Positions 27,617 to 38,109 of a stretch of 64,000 bases of DNA are shown here, one piece after another. Position 1 is the stretch's first letter; the number at the start of each line of letters is the position of its first letter. Source of the stretch: Archegozetes longisetosus (taxonomy: Eukaryota; Arthropoda; Arachnida; Sarcoptiformes; Trhypochthoniidae); assembly GCA_018873245.2 (NCBI GenBank), contig JAEMBT020000007.1:1426001-1490000 (forward strand). Reading direction: 5' to 3'. The notes beneath the pieces are model-generated. The model had not been told where the DNA came from, did not search any database, and saw only the letters and a program-made list of their open reading frames with translations. A program made the position numbers and the translations under genes.

Positions 27617-29338
27617 CCTTCGCGAGATATTTTTAAATGCATGAAATATAGTGCCCTTATTGCTTTATTAAACTCTGAATCAAAATGAAATTAGACGACC
27701 GTCGAAAACATAGCGCTACTGCCTAGGAAAGCTCAAAAGCTATCAATTTATAAGCTGTGACAGAAAGTGACGCTATTAAGCTCATTGTTTTCATCGAGTG
27801 TCAAATTCTTTTAGGTTCAGAGTTTACTTAACCCACATATTTCTCATTCACACTACTGACAAATAATTGACTTCTAAAAAAGCTTATATAAATTATTAGC
27901 ATTAATTGTCGTCTCTCACCATATTCCAGCATCAGTTCAAATCACGCGATACTTTTGTTAGCTTCCAACTAGATAATACTTTGCATTCAAATTAGAATAT
28001 GGATAAAAATAAATATTTTATTAAATAATATTTGTACAATATTTTATCCAGACAACATACATAGAAACATCTCAATTTCAAATTGATGACATTGATTTCA
28101 TTTTCATCTTTTAAATTTCCAAATGTTTTTCAAGCAAAGTATTTTGAAAGATTAAATAAAAAATAGTACTTATTATATAATCCTTCCAAATGCTAGTTTA
28201 TTCAATGAAACTATTCAATTAATAACTATTAGGATTCGTTTAGGATAAACAATGATTCCGATATGCAATATAAATGGCATACAAAAATAGTTAAATTTTA
28301 AAATTACAGTATAAAGTTTTTTCGACCACAATTCTAGCTGGTTTGACTTATTCTCTTTTCTTGAACGTGGACGCACATCTTATAGTAACTTCCATTAGAT
28401 TTAGACATCACAATAGAATCGGAATAATTTAAAACTTTAAGGTACTTTATCAATATAAGCAACAAAGCGTTGTGAGGTTAATATTTGTTCTCAATAGAGA
28501 TATGGTGTATATATATATATACCCTTGGAAACAGCTATCTTTAGTCGGTTAAGGTCGAATAACTTTTGACTGGATGATTCGATTTTCAATTTGATTTCAG
28601 TAAATTGTAGCCAGATAATGGACATTTTTAAAAAATATGTAATTTTTTGAAAAATCATCAAGGTAACTGTGAAAGGGGCCATGAAAGCGAAAAATTAAAA
28701 ATAAGATTATATACAGGCCTCTGAAAGTGGAACTGTTTGCTATAATACCATCAGTATATAGTATTTATTTCAGGGAGGTTCTCCTTTTCTACTTATTTTG
28801 AAAGCTTAAAATATACACTAATTTGTTATTTTCATCCGTAAAATTCAAACTGGTTTTATGTTGGATATAAGTTCTAAACTTTTGGATTTTCGACGACATA
28901 CAACTAGTTTATTCATGAATGTTTAAATTATTCAAACTTATTTTATTCCATTGTTCCTAAACTTTTAGTAGTCTCTAAAGATTAATGGAGAAATTGAATT
29001 CATTAAGTGCAAAAGGAGGATCAAAGTTTACGTTTTGTGAAAAGTTTCATAATGCGTAGAGGAAATAAAGTATAACTTTTACCAGAAAAATTTATTTATC
29101 ATGAACTTCCATATTTATTATTTGCTTTATTTAAATGTGTACTTTTTGTTTGATTTAAAAGCATTTAGTACAGTTACCACCAAATAGTTTTACTTTAATC
29201 CCTGATGCGTACAGATGAAAAGTTAGGGACAGCATAAAAATTGAGTAATCTTAGTCAGAGAACCATAGTTTAAGTGTTAACTCAAATTTTGAGAATTAAA
29301 ATCAACACTTGACTCACGACTGATAATTATAATTAATA
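27617..29338. other. AT-rich stretch, nothing recognised
   Basis: No coding region or repeat is recognised. A short (TA)n run lies near 28507-28521. ORFs here have no resemblance to known families. Confidence 0.6.
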
Positions 29339-30729
29339 TTAGATGATTTCATAATGGACTTCAAACTTTTTTCAATATTATTTTTCAAATATTTCCGAAA
29401 TGATACAAGGTATCAAAGTATGTTTTATACTAATCTTCGACATATTTGCCACGTGCAAGGGTGATAGCTCTCCAGCGGTCAGGTAGCATCGTGATACCCA
29501 AAGATTCGTGTTTTTCGTTAATGTCCCGAATTACAGCTGCGTAATCCCTTATGAGCTCATCCTGACTGTGGAACTGCTTCCCCTTGTTTGGTACTTTTAT
29601 ACGATTGATAGCGTCCATATCCGGCGGTGATATATCAGGGCTATATGGTGGGTGCTCCAATTCTTCCCAACGTTTTTCTCGCAGAAACTCCCTAATAATG
29701 CGATGTTTATGGGGTCTGGCATTGTCATGTAATATGATGGGACGTCCAAATTTTTTTCGATTAACTTCGGGAAGCACACGACGTTCGAGGAAGTTAAGAT
29801 AGGTGACACTGTCAACAGTACTTCCTTCAGGTTAAATCTTGTATGTGAAGACCTGCTTCTTTCAAAGTGCCAAAATCATAATGCACTTCCATTGTTGAGG
29901 TTCTTCCTTTAATATCTTGGGTCTACGACAAATAGGAAAAAAATGCGGTGAAAAAAATTTTTTTCATTTCCGCATAACTACGGTTTTTGTCCGGGCAATA
30001 GCCATTCACTAGCGGCTCCAGACTCTTGTGGGTCATATGATTTAATCCATGTCTCATCGATGGCGATTATCTTATTCAGAAAATCACGTTCCCTTTAATA
30101 ACGTGCAAGATGTTTACCTGCTATATTCATTCTTGCTTGCTGTTGTCTCTTGGTCAATTCGTGAGGGACCCACCTGGACTTTATTTTTCTGGCTCCGATT
30201 TCTTTGAGAAGTCTCCATAAGCTTGTATGAGACATTTGAGTTTCATATAAGAGATCTTCCGTACGCATTCCCTCGCTCTCCAATATCAGCTGCCTAACCA
30301 TTTCTTTATTTTCTTCTGTAACCACATCTCGTGGTCTTCCGGGTCCAGATAGATTTTCTATATCTGTGCGCTTTCCATCTTTAAAATCATTATACCAGGT
30401 GTATACTTGCCTTTCACTTAAATGGCCTTGAGGAGCAGCAATTGCCAGTTGTGTCGCAACAACTCTTGGAGCTGTGCCTAGTAATACACTTAACTTTATA
30501 AATTATCGCTGGTCCTCTGCAGTGACACTTTCCCGAAGTTGGTCTAAAATTGGGGCCTCGATACTTTTTAATACCAATACGGCAAGAATCAACACAATTA
30601 GTTGAAGGGCCATCATTTAATAGTACACTAACTAGTGATTAGTTGGAAGTATTAACTTATTAACTAAAGTTAATAATAACGTAATTTTATCTTATCAAAA
30701 AGTTTGAAATCCATTATGAAATCATCTAA
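29339..30729 (-). mobile_element. mariner-family DNA transposon with intact ends
   Basis: Terminal inverted repeats of about 33 bp with a single mismatch bound the element; each starts TTAGATGATTTCATAATGG. TA dinucleotides (29337-29338 and 30730-30731) flank both ends. The total length of 1391 bp is normal for mariner. It encloses a broken transposase gene on the minus strand. Well-preserved ends with a decayed gene mean the copy cannot supply its own transposase but could in principle be recognised in trans. Confidence 0.95.
29430..30613 (-). pseudogene. mariner DD34D transposase pseudogene
   Basis: Reading from the ATG at 30613 towards lower coordinates, the frame carries a stop about 38 codons in. 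A helix-turn-helix region follows (MVTEENKEMV and MRTEDLLYETQMSHTSLWRL), then the mariner signature WVPHELTKRQ. A stop lies shortly after that. The first catalytic Asp is in AIDETW, the second in HDNARPH and the third in SPPD. Exactly 34 residues separate the second and third, which defines DD34D mariner. At least two frame changes and several stops lie between the first and second Asp, so the gene is inactive. The reading frame ends with the stop at 29430. Confidence 0.93.
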
Positions 30730-30731
30730 TA

Positions 30732-31407
30732 TTTATTGACTCATTCGTAAATAAATTATACAAAAAACATACAAGTGTAAATTAATAAAACATTAGAATC
30801 GGGTCGGGAAACAAGATAGCATTCAATATTCTGTCGGCTTCAAGAGTTATTGACATGATTTTAATGAATCTATCAATTAACTATAAACGGGTGCGATAAT
30901 TACGATTCTTAAGATTTTACGTTTTGTTGAAACCTACTTTTGAACTTTAGTGCATCAAATCATTTGATTATCAGTGATTATTGGGTCGTTCACTACTTTA
31001 AAATCAAATGATTCATATTTTAAGTTTAACAGTAACTCAATGAATGAGCAAGCCCTTAAAAGTTTGCTCAGAACGCTTCAGTTTGGGATCAACAAAAGTA
31101 GAACTATTTGGTGGTAGCTGTACATTAATATCTTTGAAAACAATCACAAAATTGAAAGTATGACATCAAAATTAAGTTTAGTACATATTCCAGCCCTCAC
31201 TACATTAACACTTAAGTTTGTTCTTTCACCACTCTACATTATTGTTTTCATTATGCTGAAAATTCTTTCAATAAAATCATTTGCTGCCGGAATCGCTAAT
31301 AATTTTTGTAAGGTTAGGCAGGTTAGCATCGCTTAAAATTTTATAATATAATTCAGAATTAGATAATTTTTTGTCATTTAAACTTATTTTACCATAATAT
31401 ACTATTA
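30732..31407. other. AT-rich spacer, nothing recognised
   Basis: No gene or repeat recognised between the mariner element and the TIR element that starts at 31408. Confidence 0.6.
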
Positions 31408-32185
31408 AAGGAGGATAATATTTTTCTATGGTTGCCTGGGCTCAGTCCGATTTCGATGAGCGGCATATCATTTGAAAGGTCTTTTAATGCTGAACACAAT
31501 AGTCTTTAGGTACTTTTTACCAAAATCAATATTTTTCGAGTTATGAGGGAAAACCACCTTATGTTAAAAATCGATTTTTTCGGGTTTTTATCCACAAAAT
31601 ATAACTTTTGTGTTGCCTGCTTCCTACCACGTGGAGGTAAACCTGAAGGGAGCATAAAGCTAAAACCAGAACTATAAATAAAATACAAACAAAAAGGTTA
31701 AAATAACTAATCTGTGTCAGTACTATTCGGATAGACAGGATGTTTAAAAAAATCATCAAATTGTCCACCCGGTGACGTAATCTCGGATAGGTACCTGACA
31801 TATCCGAGATACAACAGAGCTGTCATTATATGTGCACAGCACCCAACAGTTCTGAGGCCATTTTTACACTGACAACAGCATTCAATTATTGCATCGGTTC
31901 CCTTTGCGAATCATTACTGGAAGCACTTTGCCAGACTTAGAGTCAGTAGCCCCCTCTATAGTGAGCATCTAATTCTGCTTGACAAGACCTTTCTAAAGAT
32001 ATATATATTATAAAGGTTTTGGTCTTATAATGCCTGAATTTGTAATAACCGTCCCATACCTTTTGGAGATTATAACTCGGATACGGAATGAGATAGACTA
32101 TAAGTTGTATATATATTTCGACTCAGGGAAGTGAGATCTATCCGAGGAAACCTAAATAAGCTTAGCCCAAAATATTATCCTCCTT
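31408..32185. mobile_element. Non-autonomous TIR element, about 778 bp
   Basis: The left end AAGGAGGATAATATTTT is matched by its inverted copy at the right end (AAAATATTATCCTCCTT). The interior is less AT-rich than its surroundings and has no coding capacity; the two overlapping minus-strand ORFs near 31506-31801 match nothing. The flanks (CTATTA on the left, ATAACA on the right) do not give a clean target duplication, so the superfamily cannot be assigned. A (TA)n run lies near 32000. Confidence 0.7.
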
Positions 32186-32818
32186 ATAACACTCGTCAAA
32201 TAACTCATCAGTATTCATATAGCAAATAAATAAACTTCAGCTCATTTCAGGATATGGGTTTTGTACTTTCTACATAACTTTTTCATCACTTAATTGGCTT
32301 CGACATACTAATGTTACCCATTCCGGTTTCTTCTGTTTTTTTGTTTTGTTCCCCCTGCACAGCCCCAACTAAGGCCAGGGTCGCCTCTTTTACTCAGTGG
32401 TATTGCAGCGAGGATAGTCACAGTTTTAAGAGGACACACCTAAACCCTCCGAGTCTGTCTTCTGGTAGTCTCAGAGACCAGACTCTACGGAGTTACGTCC
32501 CTCGGTTTGGGACCGCGGTCGTCGAAGATCCCCCTGAGCCTTCTCTTCCCTTCCGGCCCAGTGTTACCTGGATAGAAGGAAGCAGTACGCCACAGAGGGA
32601 TTCGAATCCGCTCCCCAAGGCTTACTCTGTCAGCGTCTTGACCACTAAGCCAACAGACTTGGGTTACCTATTCCGGTTTCGCCGGAAGAGTCCTGTGATA
32701 AGGAAATTTGTCTAGTGTCCCGTCCAAGCGTGATCTGGGACACCCCGTGTTCTGGAATGAGCTGAAGTTTATTTAATTGCTATTTAAACACTGATGAGTT
32801 GTTTGACTAATGTTATAA
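32184..32818. mobile_element. Non-autonomous TIR element interrupted by a SINE
   Basis: The two ends form inverted repeats of about 75 bp with few mismatches, each beginning with TTATAACA and containing AACTCATCAG and AATAAACTTCAGCTCATT. The left arm starts at 32184 and abuts the previous TIR element. The right arm ends at 32818. TTATAA at both outer ends may be the target. The interior is split by the SINE at 32331-32662. A short inner palindrome (GTGTCCCG / GGGACAC) lies at 32714-32743. A hAT-like dimerisation fragment lies just outside the right end, which might hint at the superfamily, but this is inference. Confidence 0.75.
32331..32662 (-). mobile_element. tRNA-derived SINE
   Basis: A GC-rich island of about 330 bp stands out from AT-rich DNA. 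On the minus strand its 5' part resembles a tRNA: an A-box TGGCTTAGTGG (complement of 32642-32652) and a B-box GGATTCGAATCC (complement of 32598-32609), in an arrangement most like a class II tRNA such as Ser. Its 3' end on that strand is A-rich (complement of the T-rich 32334-32350). It is flanked by an 18-bp duplication, GTTACCYATTCCGGTTTC, at 32313-32330 and 32663-32680, with one difference between the copies. This is the hallmark of LINE-assisted insertion. The 134-codon plus-strand ORF through it is an antisense artefact. Confidence 0.88.
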
Positions 32819-32820
32819 AT

Positions 32821-33018
32821 TTAATAGCATATATGCCAAAAATTCCTGCAGCAATTGATGTTGTTGAAAGAATTTTCAGCATAATGAAGAATAAACTGAA
32901 ATCACAATTATTAAAAAAAATCATTTTAAATAGAAAATATGTGTATTATAAGAATCTTATGTCGGACCAAGCCTTAAATGCAACATTTCTTCTACTATAC
33001 CCATTGAAAACATTGTAA
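32821..33018 (+). pseudogene. hAT transposase C-terminal fragment (candidate)
   Basis: A short open frame contains the words IPAAIDVVERIFSIMKNKLK. This resembles the hAT dimerisation region, where a conserved ERxFS motif follows a proline/alanine-rich turn. Only about 60 codons are present and no catalytic region is seen. It could be a remnant of an older hAT insertion next to the TIR element, or a chance resemblance strengthened by the ER-FS word. Confidence 0.5.
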
Positions 33019-33325
33019 TGAAATAAATGTGTGCTTAGGAACAAGATTTACTATCAGTAAGATTGATTCGAACAAGCAATCAAATTATAGATTCACTGAG
33101 ATCGAAAATTAATTTACTTATTCGCGTATAAGATAAACTGTTACATTCAGGCCTAATCATTACTTTTTCCATTGTATTCTTTGAACAATGACTGATAAGA
33201 TTACTAATAAAACTAAAGATACAAAAACAAAACTATGATCTTGAGTACCAAATAAAGTCTAGTACTTATTTTATGTTGCATGACATATCCAGATTGAAAT
33301 AAAAGTATTCAATATCCTAAGCAGA
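33019..33325. other. Spacer upstream of the beta-lactamase-like gene
   Basis: No gene recognised. This stretch would contain any promoter of the downstream serine-hydrolase gene, but no core element can be named with confidence. Confidence 0.5.
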
Positions 33326-34191
33326 ATGAGATTCTTATACTTTTCAATTGTTCTTTTATTAGTGGAGACAGCTTCATCTCTATCACAGCTACCCGTGCAA
33401 CTATCAGAAAATAGTTATTTTCAGAATGAATGCGTTTGTAAGAGTGGTAGTGAAGAAGACATTAAGAATGCAATCAAGAAAACTAATGATGACATCGAAA
33501 AAATGAGAATTTCAGAAATGATTCCAGGAGTGGTTGCTGGAATTAGTATCAAAGGCAAAGATGTTTGGATTGAAGCTTTCGGAGAAACAGATATTGAAAA
33601 TGGAGTTAAGACTCATAAAGACTTCGTTTGGAGAATGGCTTCTATCAGTAAATCACTGACAACAGGATTAATTGGAAAATTGGTTGAAAAGGGACTAATA
33701 GATTTAGATAGCTCAATTCATAAATATTTAAATCCCAGTGTATTTCCAATAAAGCAATGGAATAATAAGAACGTAACCATAACAGTAAAGCAGGTTATGT
33801 CACATACAGCAGGCCTGAGAGTCACTAAACTTCCTGATGATATCGAAAAGTTATACGATTTTAAGAATGTTACACATTCTATAAGTCAATTTAAAGACGA
33901 TCCCCTACTTTTCGAGCCAGGAACTGGTTATAATTATTCAAATTATGGTTTTCAGATCAAAGAGCAATCATTGAATCAGTATTGGACGAAACATATGAGA
34001 GTACTATAAATAAGATGTTTAAAGAACTTGGAATGACCACGACGTTTGCTGAAAGACATGATATGATTATTCCTCATAGAGCTCGATATTATATGAAAAA
34101 TACTTCTCCTTATAATGAAAACTATAAAAATGTTACGAAAGTTGAGTTCATGAAAAATCCTATTATAGGTAATTTAATTTCAAAGATTTAA
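33326..34191 (+). pseudogene. Secreted beta-lactamase-like serine hydrolase, frameshifted
   Basis: The ATG at 33326 begins a hydrophobic signal peptide (FSIVLLLVETASS). The following domain has the class C beta-lactamase/penicillin-binding-protein fold motifs: the SxxK nucleophile box in ASISKS (about residues 107-112), the YxN motif in NYSNYGF, and the linked HTAGL and PGTGYNYS segments typical of animal LACTB-like proteins. After FQI (near 33958) the frame must move by -1 to continue as RAIIESVLDETYES and KELGMTTTF. That second segment runs to a stop at 34191. The remaining third of the domain is not recognisable downstream, although degraded words may persist to about 34500. A missing base in an assembly could explain the shift, but together with the lost C-terminus I favour a pseudogene. 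An intron starting at GTAATT near 34170 is an alternative for the 3' end. Confidence 0.78.
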
Positions 34192-34950
34192 ATGAAGCAA
34201 ATGGAGTTATTTTTTCAATGAGTAATGAATTGGAATTTCATCAGAAACAAACTTTTAAATGTACACTCATAGCCGGTCAATGTCTTATCAAGATTCAAGA
34301 ATTCTGTGCAATAGAAAATAAAAAATTTATATCATTTAAAAAAGAGTCTAATATCAAATGGGATAAATCATATGTTTACTTTCTTATTTCTTTTTAAAAT
34401 TTCACTAAAGAATATCCTAAATTAAGCAATTTATCTCTTTCTTTACACTTTGCTATGAAGAACTTTAAGAAGATTAAGTTTGCAACATGGTCTTCAAATG
34501 AAGAAAGAGAGTATTGGAGATATATGTAATCTTAAGACGAAGTCTTTCGCGCGCAAGCGTGTCTCAAGGTTAAAGTCTAATGGTGTTAGGCAATGTCCTT
34601 GATAATTTTTTTATTTAGTACTTAATTTGAAAATAAGTTGCTTTCATAATTAATAGATTCTTTTAAATATGAAATTATCTGAAATATAAATTTTTGGTAA
34701 TAGTTTAGTTTATAGACGCCAATGAATCTATACAAAGGTGCTATCGATGAATAACATATGATCTCCCAATAGCATATATATAGCTCATATGGCGCGGAAA
34801 TTTTTGGTTCAAGTGATACAGATAAAAAACCATTGTATATATATATATATATATTACACGCGCGAAGAGGGGGTGGGTAGTTCGCCATCTGGCTAACATG
34901 GTAGGCACAGTCGCAAGCTCGCTCACACGTTAGGCTCCATTATCGACGAA
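34192..34950. other. Decayed sequence between hydrolase and CCTAA array
   Basis: Contains possible decayed 3' parts of the hydrolase, a (TA)n run at 34836-34856 and a short GC-rich segment at 34857-34945 just before the first CCTAA array. A block at about 34781-34818 (core CATATGGCGCGGAA) recurs in reverse complement near 42180-42225. No gene recognised. Confidence 0.5.
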
Positions 34951-35030
34951 CTGACCTGACCTGACCTCACCTGACATAACCTAACCTAACCTAATCTGGC
35001 CTAACCTGACCTAACCTAACCTAACCTAGC
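34951..35030. repeat. Degenerate (CCTAA)n array 1
   Basis: Pentanucleotide units CCTAA mixed with CCTGA and similar variants. CCTAA/TTAGG is the standard arthropod telomeric unit. The array is interstitial here, with unrelated sequence to the left and a LINE inserted directly on the right. Confidence 0.92.
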
Positions 35031-36838
35031 CATTCCTATGGAACATCAGCTATGATGACATCTTTGATTTGACTACCGATGAAGATGTAATTATTGATGT
35101 TTTCGCGGACGACACACTTATCAAAATCTTTGCCAGCAACACAAACGATTTGCAACAAAAGACAAACAATATTTTAGAAAAAATTAAAGAATTTTCAACT
35201 AATAATAAGCTAATTTTCAATATTTCAAAAACACAATGCATTCTCTTTACTAAACGATATAAATTCGACGCTCCGATCATAACATTTGATGGAAAACAAC
35301 TCAAGATTGAAAAACAGTTTAAACATTTGGGTTTAATAGTTGATTCTCAACTCAGTTGGAGATCACATGTGAATTACGTTAAGACAAAAGTTTTACAATT
35401 TTCAAATAAATTATCAAGTTTTGCAAAAAACAAATATGGGTTAGACGTCAAATCAATTGAAGTCATATATAAAGGCGTGACTCTACCCATTATAGCATAT
35501 GGAATCTCTGTTTGGGCTGACGGTTTGGACAGAAAGTTTATAAAAGATAGCTTATTTTCACTTCAAAGGCGATTCGCTTTACGCATTATAAGAGGATATC
35601 GAACGGTCTCCACAGAGGCAGCCAATGTTTTGGCAAATTTAATACCTATTGATTTGTATTTAAAGGGTCGGGCGGCTGAGCATTACACGAAGCAAGGAAT
35701 AGAAAACAATATTTTTAATAATTATTTCAAAGATACTTTAGTGGAAACAAACTGCATTCAGAGACCAGTTAGTGTTAAATATCTGAAACACTTTGGTTTA
35801 CGACAGTCAATACCAGTCATTACAGATAGACATACGATTAGCACCGAATCTATTCAAGTATTCAGTGCTGGAACAGGTAGTCAGGATGGAATCGATGACG
35901 CTTTTATTGTGACGAAAAATCATATTATTCTTAAGCAAAAGAAAATCAAAATTTCTTCAAATAGTACGACGTTTCAGTCAATAATCTACTCAATTAACAG
36001 TGCATTAAATTACATTAAAGAAAAACTTATTGATTTCAATATACTTAACATAAATATGTGCAAAAAATCAACAGTCAGAGCATTAATGGACTCAAACTCT
36101 ACAAATGAATTAATTTTTAATATATACGAAACATACTATAAACTATTGGAAAGTAATATTAAGTTATATATAAACTTCACACATATTTCAGACTTTGAGG
36201 AATACAATTTAGTTGAAAGCTTGTCTAAAGAAGCGATGAATTCTCACAACAGAATTGAATACGAATTGATTTCTAGTTCAAGAATAAAAAGAATTATTTA
36301 TAAAAAAAACATATGGACTTGAAACAGAAGATAAAATGCGTGCATAGCTGGTTCTGGAACTAAAAAATATTTCCCGAATATCAATGAAAGACTAACAGCG
36401 AAAAAATTCTACAAAAACGACTTATACTTGACTCAAGCACTTACAAATCACGGAAACTTTGGTCAATATTTGAATCGATTCAAACTTAAATCAACAAAAG
36501 AATGCGATTTTTGTGGACACGAATCAGATGATTCAGAACACGAAATTATATTTTGTCCAGAATTTGAATTGAAAAGAATTGAATTAAAATTGTTGGTCGA
36601 GTGAGACGGACATCAGTGGCCAATACAGCCAAAAGATTTAATTAATAAAAAATATTTCAATTCCTTCTCAAATTTATGTAAAAATATTTTAGAATAACTT
36701 CATTTATCTTGATGTTAATTCCAAATTCATTTCATATTTATAAATTTGATTATAAAAAAATATTTAATTTTGTAAAATAAAGACCCCTTATAATAGTATA
36801 GGGTATAGGGGGTACTATATGTTTAAAAAAAATAAAAA
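35031..36838 (+). mobile_element. 5'-truncated R1/TRAS/SART-like LINE (copy 1)
   Basis: The copy begins abruptly inside the reverse transcriptase at FLWNISYDDIFDLT, immediately after CCTAGC of array 1. It ends in an A-rich tail at 36820-36839, immediately followed by CCTAACCTAACC. Its protein is clearly related to copy 2 but substantially diverged, so the two belong to different lineages of one family and are not a recent tandem duplication. Both share a similar 3' end (a GGTATAG-GG word then a poly(A) tail). Confidence 0.9.
35033..36697 (+). pseudogene. LINE reverse transcriptase, truncated ORF2 (copy 1)
   Basis: Starts within the RT palm: the catalytic FADDT motif is at about 35100-35117. 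The thumb and the segments KHLGLIVD and RIIRGYRTVSTEA follow, as in the R1-clade C-terminal half. An open frame runs to 36322, then breaks in an A-rich run. The continuation, about 36360-36697, encodes a terminal zinc-finger-like CxxC-H-C (CDFCGHESDDSEHEIIFC), with one further stop (TGA near 36602). The endonuclease and ORF1 are absent, so it is a dead copy. Confidence 0.9.
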
Positions 36839-36953
36839 AAACCTAACCTAACCTAACCTAACCTAGCCTAGCCTAACCTAACCTAACCTAGCTCAACCTA
36901 ACCTGACCTGACCTAACCTAACCTAAGCTGACCTAACCTAACCTAGCCAACCA
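36839..36953. repeat. Degenerate (CCTAA)n array 2
   Basis: About 115 bp of CCTAA units with CCTAG, CCTGA and CTGAC variants. It lies exactly between the poly(A) tail of LINE copy 1 and the start of LINE copy 2. Confidence 0.92.
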
Positions 36954-36960
36954 ACCAAAA

Positions 36961-38109
36961 ATGGCTGCTAAACAGAGCGCACTACTTATTGTGCAGTTCT
37001 CAAACATCTTTAAATCAATCAAAGAATCAGTGAAAAATTGTGGTAACATTAAGTCTTTAGAAAAGACTAATATAATCAGATGTGTAGACGAATTGGAAAT
37101 TCTGGTCGATAAGCAACATCGAATGATTATTGATCATAAATGTGAAACGGACAGCGAAATGAATGCTTTCATCAAAGATCAGAAGGCGATTAACAAAGAT
37201 CTCATCAATAGACTTGATGAAATGAGGCAAATCTATACTGCGAGGCCTTCATATTCATCTGTGGCTAAGTCAGGGACAACGGTGTCCACCAATTATGATC
37301 AAAGATTGACTAAAAATGTTGTCATTGTCAGCGCAATTGATAAAACGCTTAGCAAAGATGGCGTCGAACACGTACTCAAAACAACGCTTTGTAAACACAA
37401 AACAAATGCTTCAATTAAGTCTATCAGACAAAAGAATGATAAATTTATTATTGACTGTGATACCAAAGAAGACTCAAATGATATCATTAAAGCCGTTGAA
37501 GCCGAAAAAAGACTCATAACAGCGTCAAAACCAAAATTGAAGAATCCTCGAATTATTGTATATAACGTTAGTCAAGATGTAAACAATGACAGCATAGTAT
37601 TGGAAATTGTCAACAAGAACAAGTCAATAAAGTCATATTTTGAGACACATAAAGATCAAGACATCAATAATCACATTATCTTTAAATTTGAGTTTAAAAA
37701 AAGATCTGTCGATAGAAATATACCTACAGTTGGCTCCAAAACAGTGGTCTTAGAGATATCACCAAAAATAAGGAAATTAATAATTACCAACAAGAACTTA
37801 TTCATTGGCTTTCAGTTGTGCAGATTCACCGAATATTTACAAATCATACGGTGTTATAAATGTAATGGTTTTGGCCATATTGCTGCCAACTGTTTGTCTC
37901 ACGTCAACAGCTGTGGGTATTGTGGCAAAAATCATGACTCCAAAATCTGTGACAACAATTCAGCAAAATTCTGTGTCAATTGTGACAAATATAACAAACA
38001 AGGAAGTGGCCAAAAGAAACTAAAGACAGATCACACGGTGTTCGACGACAAATGCGAGTCCTTTATGAGAATTAAAAATATTGTCAACTCGAGAGTCAAC
38101 TATGGCTAA
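36961..38109 (+). CDS. LINE ORF1 protein with zinc knuckles (copy 2)
   Basis: An intact 382-residue frame starting at an ATG that lies 7-8 bases after the CCTAA array. The C-terminal part carries gag-type zinc knuckles: the first, CYKCNGFGHIAANC, starts near residue 298; a second, CGYCGKNHDSKIC, near 317; and a third, longer Cys cluster near 338. Such RNA-binding ORF1 proteins are shared by R1, TRAS, SART, Jockey and I elements and package the element RNA. The central part (about residues 195-290) matches in layout the RRM-like region of these proteins, but I cannot confirm it by eye. Its stop codon overlaps the ORF2 start. Confidence 0.9.
   Translation: MAAKQSALLIVQFSNIFKSIKESVKNCGNIKSLEKTNIIRCVDELEILVDKQHRMIIDHKCETDSEMNAFIKDQKAINKDLINRLDEMRQIYTARPSYSSVAKSGTTVSTNYDQRLTKNVVIVSAIDKTLSKDGVEHVLKTTLCKHKTNASIKSIRQKNDKFIIDCDTKEDSNDIIKAVEAEKRLITASKPKLKNPRIIVYNVSQDVNNDSIVLEIVNKNKSIKSYFETHKDQDINNHIIFKFEFKKRSVDRNIPTVGSKTVVLEISPKIRKLIITNKNLFIGFQLCRFTEYLQIIRCYKCNGFGHIAANCLSHVNSCGYCGKNHDSKICDNNSAKFCVNCDKYNKQGSGQKKLKTDHTVFDDKCESFMRIKNIVNSRVNYG

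Noticed and set aside
29584-29815. ORFs on both strands inside the mariner element
   Set aside because: They are alternative-frame shadows of the transposase pseudogene.
32598-32652. Possible functional tRNA gene on the minus strand
   Set aside because: A and B boxes are present, but the acceptor and T stems do not pair properly, and the sequence belongs to a 330-bp unit with an A-rich tail and an 18-bp target duplication; it is a SINE head.
32311-32715. 134-codon ORF that looks like a Ser/Pro-rich protein
   Set aside because: It runs antisense through the tRNA-derived SINE and across both target duplications, so it is a by-product of the GC-rich SINE.
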